Assembly: GCA_030037695.1 (NCBI GenBank)
Contig: JASHQF010000074.1
Location: 1-8,881, forward strand
Direction of reading: 5' to 3'
Length of the DNA: 8,881 nucleotides
Origin: Thermoplasmata archaeon
GTDB taxonomy: Archaea > Thermoplasmatota > Thermoplasmata > Lutacidiplasmatales > UBA184
The translations under genes and the position numbers were made by a program. Positions 6,136-8,881 of this stretch are shown here, one piece after another; the first letter of the stretch is position 1; every line of letters starts with the position of its first letter. Below the pieces are notes generated by a model. That model saw only the letters and a list, made by a program, of their open reading frames with translations. It did no database searches and had not been told where the DNA came from.

Positions 6136-6684
6136 CTACGCGCTGAGCGCCTCGAACAGCTCCTCGTCGATCCAGTAGGCTCGACGCACGCTCCCCTCGG
6201 TGACCTCGACATAGGCGAGGCGGTCGGGGGCGAGCCATCCCGGTCCCACGCTGCGGACCCGCCGGAGCCGGGCGCCTCGCGTCCTCGAGTACTCCCGCAC
6301 CCCTCCGAGGGGGAGGTGAACGGTCCAGCCGTCCGAGACGACCTCGATCGACCGGGGGGCGGCCCGGAGCGTGACCAGGAACCCCCCGAGGGCGACGGCC
6401 GCCGCAAGGAGGCCGAGGAAGGCGAGATCGTAGCGCTCGGAGGGGCTGCCACCTCCGGGGCCATACGAGCCGAGGAGCACGAACACGTAGTAGACGACGG
6501 CGACCCCCAGGGCGTACAGGAGGGCCAGGCGGAAGGCGCGACGCGAGGCGGCCTCGTTCGCCCAGGCGGCAGCGCGGCCCCCCCGATCTTCCGGTGCTGG
6601 CTGCTCGGCACCTCGGTCGAGCCCCAGCCCCGAGTCGGGGTCGCGGGCAGGGCGGGCGATCCGCACCGGGCGCGCGCCGCTCAC
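6136..6684 (-). CDS. Two-helix membrane protein with possible PH-like C-terminal domain
   Basis: With a GTG start at 6684 the product is 182 residues. A hydrophilic Pro/Arg/Asp-rich leader (1-48) is followed by a transmembrane helix (about 51-72, FRLALLYALGVAVVYYVFVL), a short loop, a second helix (about 87-106, LAFLGLLAAAVALGGFLV) and a beta-rich tail (110-182; strands around IEVVSDGWTVHLPLGG, LRRVRSV, LAYVEVTEGSVRRAYWI) ending in a short helix. Two helices before such a domain resemble bacterial PH-like (bPH2/YdbT-type) membrane proteins, but I see no diagnostic motif. The start is uncertain: no in-frame ATG lies after the dehydrogenase stop at 6743, and GTGs occur at 6684 and 6666. The upstream reading frame overlaps the dehydrogenase and is not credible there. 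It lies 58 bases behind the dehydrogenase in the same direction and may share its transcript. Confidence 0.65.
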   Translation of the reverse strand: MSGARPVRIARPARDPDSGLGLDRGAEQPAPEDRGGRAAAWANEAASRRAFRLALLYALGVAVVYYVFVLLGSYGPGGGSPSERYDLAFLGLLAAAVALGGFLVTLRAAPRSIEVVSDGWTVHLPLGGVREYSRTRGARLRRVRSVGPGWLAPDRLAYVEVTEGSVRRAYWIDEELFEALSA

Positions 6685-6742
6685 GGTCCCCGGACGGTAC
6701 GATGCCCTCGGGGCGCTGATGAACCCTGCGGAGGACCGGTCG

Positions 6743-7852
6743 TTACGCTTCGAGCGCTCCGTCGGTCGCCGCCGCGGCCGGCCCGCGGGGTTTCGGGAGC
6801 GGGCGGTCCAGGTCGACCGCGGGAACTTTACGCGCGATCTCCCGGGCCATCGCCGAGCACGTGGAGGCGGGGACCGGCCGGGTGGTGTACCCCGGCAGGG
6901 CGAGGTCGTAGGTGACGACCTTCTTCTCGGCGATCGTCTCCCAGACCGCACGGAAGACGCGCTCGGCCGCCTCGGGCTCGCCGAGGTGACGGAGCAGGAG
7001 CTCGAGGCAGAGGATCTCCGCGACCGGGTCGGCCCGGTCCTGGCCTGCGTACTTCGGCGCCGAGCCGTGGACCGGCTCGAACACCGCGAGCGTCTCCCCG
7101 AACAGGGCGCCCGGGGCGACCCCGAGGCCCCCCGCGAGCCCGGCGCAGAGGTCGGAGAGGATATCGCCGAAGAGGTTCGTCGTCACGAGGACGTCGTACT
7201 CCTCCGGCTTCTTCGCGAGCTGCATGCACATGTTGTCGATCAGCCGCTCGTCCGCGGCGATCTCGGGATAGTGCGGGGCCATCTCGCGGAAGGCGGTCTG
7301 GAACAGGGCCCCGGTCGTCTTCATGATGTTCGCCTTGTGGACGGCCGTCACCCGGCGCCGGTGCTCCCGGCGCGCGAGCTCGAAGGCGAACCGGACGATC
7401 CGGTCGGAGGCCTTGCGCGTGATCACCGCCACGGTCTCGGCGGCCGTGTGGTCCCGGTCGACCCAGTGCTCGACGCCCGAATAGAGGCCCTCCGTCGCCT
7501 CCCGGACGACGATCAGGTCGGTCTCGGGGAAGCGGGTGCCCTCTCCCGCGATCGCCCGGGCGGGGCGCACGGAGGCGTAGAGGTCGAGCTGCTGACGGAG
7601 CGCGACGTTCACGGAGCGGAAGCCGCCCCCGATCGGCGTGGTGATCGGTCCCTTCAGCGCGACCTTGTTCCTCCGGATCGATTCGAGGACGCTGTCCGGA
7701 AGCGGCGTCCCCTGGGCTCGCAGGGTCGCTTCCCCGGCCTCCGCGACCTCCCAGTCGATCTTCACGTCGGTCGCGTCGGCGACGACCCTCGCCGCGCCCG
7801 TCACCTCCGGCCCGATCCCGTCCCCCGGGATCAAGGTCACTCGGTACGCCAT
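6743..7852 (-). CDS. icd: Isocitrate dehydrogenase-family enzyme (IDH/IPMDH superfamily)
   Basis: This is a beta-decarboxylating dehydrogenase; the likeliest reaction is isocitrate to 2-oxoglutarate plus CO2. The 369 residues are complete from VTLIPGDGIGPEV (5-17) to the C-terminus. Substrate-loop residues S80 and N82 in FRSVNVALRQ match the Ser/Asn isocitrate-binding pair of IDH, not the Glu/Leu pattern of 3-isopropylmalate dehydrogenase. R86, R96, R117, Y124, K173 (VHKANIM) and D230/D234 (NLFGDILSDL) occupy the usual catalytic and metal-binding places. The cofactor loop HGSAPKYAGQD has K267 and Y268, like NADP-dependent E. coli IDH K344/Y345. However, A274 (V351 in E. coli) and L319 (R395) are not NADP-type, so cofactor choice is open. 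Homoisocitrate or isopropylmalate use is less likely but not excluded. The ATG at 7852 follows a TATA-like element at 7893-7887 and a 16-bp palindrome. Confidence 0.85.
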   Translation of the reverse strand: MAYRVTLIPGDGIGPEVTGAARVVADATDVKIDWEVAEAGEATLRAQGTPLPDSVLESIRRNKVALKGPITTPIGGGFRSVNVALRQQLDLYASVRPARAIAGEGTRFPETDLIVVREATEGLYSGVEHWVDRDHTAAETVAVITRKASDRIVRFAFELARREHRRRVTAVHKANIMKTTGALFQTAFREMAPHYPEIAADERLIDNMCMQLAKKPEEYDVLVTTNLFGDILSDLCAGLAGGLGVAPGALFGETLAVFEPVHGSAPKYAGQDRADPVAEILCLELLLRHLGEPEAAERVFRAVWETIAEKKVVTYDLALPGYTTRPVPASTCSAMAREIARKVPAVDLDRPLPKPRGPAAAATDGALEA

Positions 7853-7868
7853 CGCCCCGGCTCAGCCT

Positions 7869-7884
7869 CGCGGGAGCTCCCGCG
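7869..7884. promoter_or_regulatory. Perfect 16-bp palindrome, candidate operator of the dehydrogenase gene
   Basis: CGCGGGAGCTCCCGCG is a perfect palindrome centred at 7876/7877. It sits between the TATA-like element (7887-7893) and the predicted transcription start near 7865 of the leftward dehydrogenase gene, where a bound dimer would block RNA polymerase. No regulator can be named. In GC-rich DNA shorter palindromes are frequent, but 16 perfect bases at this spot are suggestive. Confidence 0.4.
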
Positions 7885-7886
7885 GG

Positions 7887-7893
7887 ATTTAAG
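7887..7893 (-). promoter_or_regulatory. TATA-like element of the dehydrogenase gene
   Basis: The minus strand reads CTTAAAT, centred 38 bases before the ATG at 7852. A start about 25 bases downstream (near 7865) leaves a leader of some 13 bases. It is one of few A/T runs in this GC-rich spacer. Confidence 0.5.
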
Positions 7894-7944
7894 CGAGCGG
7901 CGGAGCGCCGCCACCGTTCGCCCCGTCTCCGCCGATTACAACAG

Positions 7945-7956
7945 TTTTCTTATACA
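7945..7956 (+). promoter_or_regulatory. TATA-like element of the Orc1/Cdc6-like gene
   Basis: TTTTCTTATACA, with the core CTTATAC at 7949-7955, is centred about 24 bases before the ATG at 7976. That spacing predicts a leaderless mRNA, and no Shine-Dalgarno precedes the start. It lies within an A/T-rich stretch (7934-7966, 24 of 33 bases A or T). Confidence 0.55.
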
Positions 7957-7975
7957 ACACAGATATCCTCGGACC

Positions 7976-8881
7976 ATGCTTGCGATCGCCCACCCCGAGG
8001 TACTGGCCGACGACTGGCTGCCCCCTCTCGCGATCGGTCGGGAACGGGACGTGGAGGAGCTCGTCACGCGCCTCGGCCTCCCCCGCCCGTCGTTCCCTCC
8101 GCCGTGGATCGCGGTCGTCGCGGGGCCGGCCGGCTCGGGGAGCTCGACCGTGGCGCGGCGGGCGGCCCGGGAGGGCTCCGACCGCCTCCGTGCCGCGGCA
8201 CCCGCCGCTCCGCCCCGGGTCCTCGCGGTCCGCGCGGCGCTGCAGCGAGGGACCCACGGCGTCGCGACGTCGCTCCTCCAACGGTTCGATCCCGGCTTTG
8301 ACGGCCGGGGGTTCCCGGTGCCGGAGATCCTCGCCGGCCTGCTCCGCCGCATCCGTCGGGACGGTCGACCGACGCTCGTAGTGCTCGACGACGTCTCCGT
8401 GGGCGGTCCTACGCTCGGGCCGGTGGTGCGAGCCCTCGCCGACCCCGACCGGTTCCTCCCCGAGGGGGAGTCCGGGCTCCCGCCCCTCTGGACGATCGTC
8501 GCGGGTACGGTCGAGGGGCTCGCCACCGGACTCTCCGGACTCGAGCCGCGGGTGCCGCTCGGGCCGTACCTCGAGCTCCGCCCCTACGCGGAGCCAGCCC
8601 TACGGCAGATCGCGCGCGACCGGACGGAGCGAGCGCTCGGGCGAGCCCCGCCCCCGTCGCTCGTCGACGCCGTCCTGGCCCGGGCCGTAGAGGAAGGCGG
8701 GGGAGCGAGCCGGGCGATCGAGCTCGTGCGGCGCGAGCTCCTCGGGGGTCGCGCCGCGACCCCGCGAGGCTCCGGGGGTCTCCGGCGCGATCCGGGGATC
8801 CCGATCGAGCCGCGGGTCGTTCGGGCGATCGGGGGGGCGAGCGACGGGGTCTCCGCCCGGCTCGGCGAGGTCCGGCGGCTC
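7976..8881 (+). CDS. Orc1/Cdc6-like AAA+ protein with degenerate ATPase motifs, partial at 3' end
   Basis: Orc1/Cdc6 proteins bind replication origins and load the MCM helicase. The frame is open from the ATG at 7976 to the window end (302 codons), so the C-terminal winged helix (family total about 380-420 residues) is missing. Family features run in order: a leader motif PPLAIGRERDVEELVTRL (16-33), a P-loop strand (44-59), a Walker B strand TLVVLDD (to 138-139), a sensor 1 strand WTIVAGTVEG (172-181), EPRVPLGPYLELRPYAEPAL like the Cdc6 RV-to-PYxxxxL region, and GGGASRAIELVRREL (241-255) at sensor 2. Key residues differ. Walker A is GPAGSGSS (50-57) with S56 instead of the invariant Lys. Walker B ends D138-D139, not Asp-Glu. 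The sensor 1 Asn seems replaced (E180 or a neighbour). S245 stands where the first Arg of the GDxR motif is expected. ATP binding or hydrolysis is probably weak or absent. A/T-rich promoter DNA precedes it. It could be a divergent AAA+/STAND ATPase, but the Cdc6-like order of motifs argues for this family. Confidence 0.75.
   Translation, partial: MLAIAHPEVLADDWLPPLAIGRERDVEELVTRLGLPRPSFPPPWIAVVAGPAGSGSSTVARRAAREGSDRLRAAAPAAPPRVLAVRAALQRGTHGVATSLLQRFDPGFDGRGFPVPEILAGLLRRIRRDGRPTLVVLDDVSVGGPTLGPVVRALADPDRFLPEGESGLPPLWTIVAGTVEGLATGLSGLEPRVPLGPYLELRPYAEPALRQIARDRTERALGRAPPPSLVDAVLARAVEEGGGASRAIELVRRELLGGRAATPRGSGGLRRDPGIPIEPRVVRAIGGASDGVSARLGEVRRL

Noticed and set aside
6685..6951. N-terminal extension of the two-helix membrane protein into the dehydrogenase gene
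   Set aside because: It overlaps the conserved 3' part of the dehydrogenase in another frame and is a low-complexity Arg/Pro/Ser run. A GTG start after 6743 is more credible.
1..8881. tRNA, rRNA, CRISPR array, riboswitch or insertion sequence
   Set aside because: No tRNA-like arms, short direct-repeat arrays, transposase genes or known riboswitch cores were seen on reading through the window.

Overview
The window is GC-rich archaeal DNA. The evidence is the gene content: Spt5 with NGN and KOW domains, L11, SecE/Sec61-gamma, archaeal FtsZ, an MptE-type pterin pyrophosphokinase and an Orc1/Cdc6-family protein. TATA-like elements also lie 25-40 bases upstream of several starts. The ftsZ-secE-spt5-rpl11 neighbourhood and the high GC suggest a euryarchaeal lineage, perhaps a high-GC member of Thermoplasmatota. 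That placement is an inference.

Left part (1-3005): ftsZ and secE run on the minus strand, 5 bases apart. spt5 and rpl11, which normally follow them in the same direction, run instead on the plus strand. The reason is visible: bases 1-140 (secE stop codon plus the 5' end of spt5) recur as an inverted copy at 1463-1602, with 139 of 140 bases matching. Flipping the 1322 bases between the arms restores secE-spt5-rpl11 in one direction. This is either an assembly or amplification chimera or a real inversion. It leaves a broken 5' copy of spt5 behind secE and fuses the end of rpl11 to antisense sequence. Spt5 itself is unusual, with about 175 extra N-terminal residues: a Pro/Ala linker and a probable beta-sandwich.

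Middle (3006-5715): mptE on the plus strand diverges from ftsZ across a very short spacer that holds a TATA element and a 21-bp inverted repeat. mptE converges, with a 31-base 3' overlap, on a 610-residue polytopic membrane protein that resembles GT-C glycosyltransferases.

Right part (5591-8881): a divergent spacer with promoter-like elements leads to a small protein with an H1-like Lys/Ala/Pro tail. This is followed by a convergent pair on the minus strand: a two-helix membrane protein with a possible PH-like tail, preceded by an isocitrate dehydrogenase-family enzyme. The last gene is transcribed away from the dehydrogenase and runs off the window end. It is an Orc1/Cdc6-like AAA+ protein in which the Walker A lysine, the Walker B glutamate and probably the sensor residues are replaced, so it may be a non-hydrolysing initiator paralogue. 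No RNA genes, CRISPR arrays, insertion sequences or transposases were seen.
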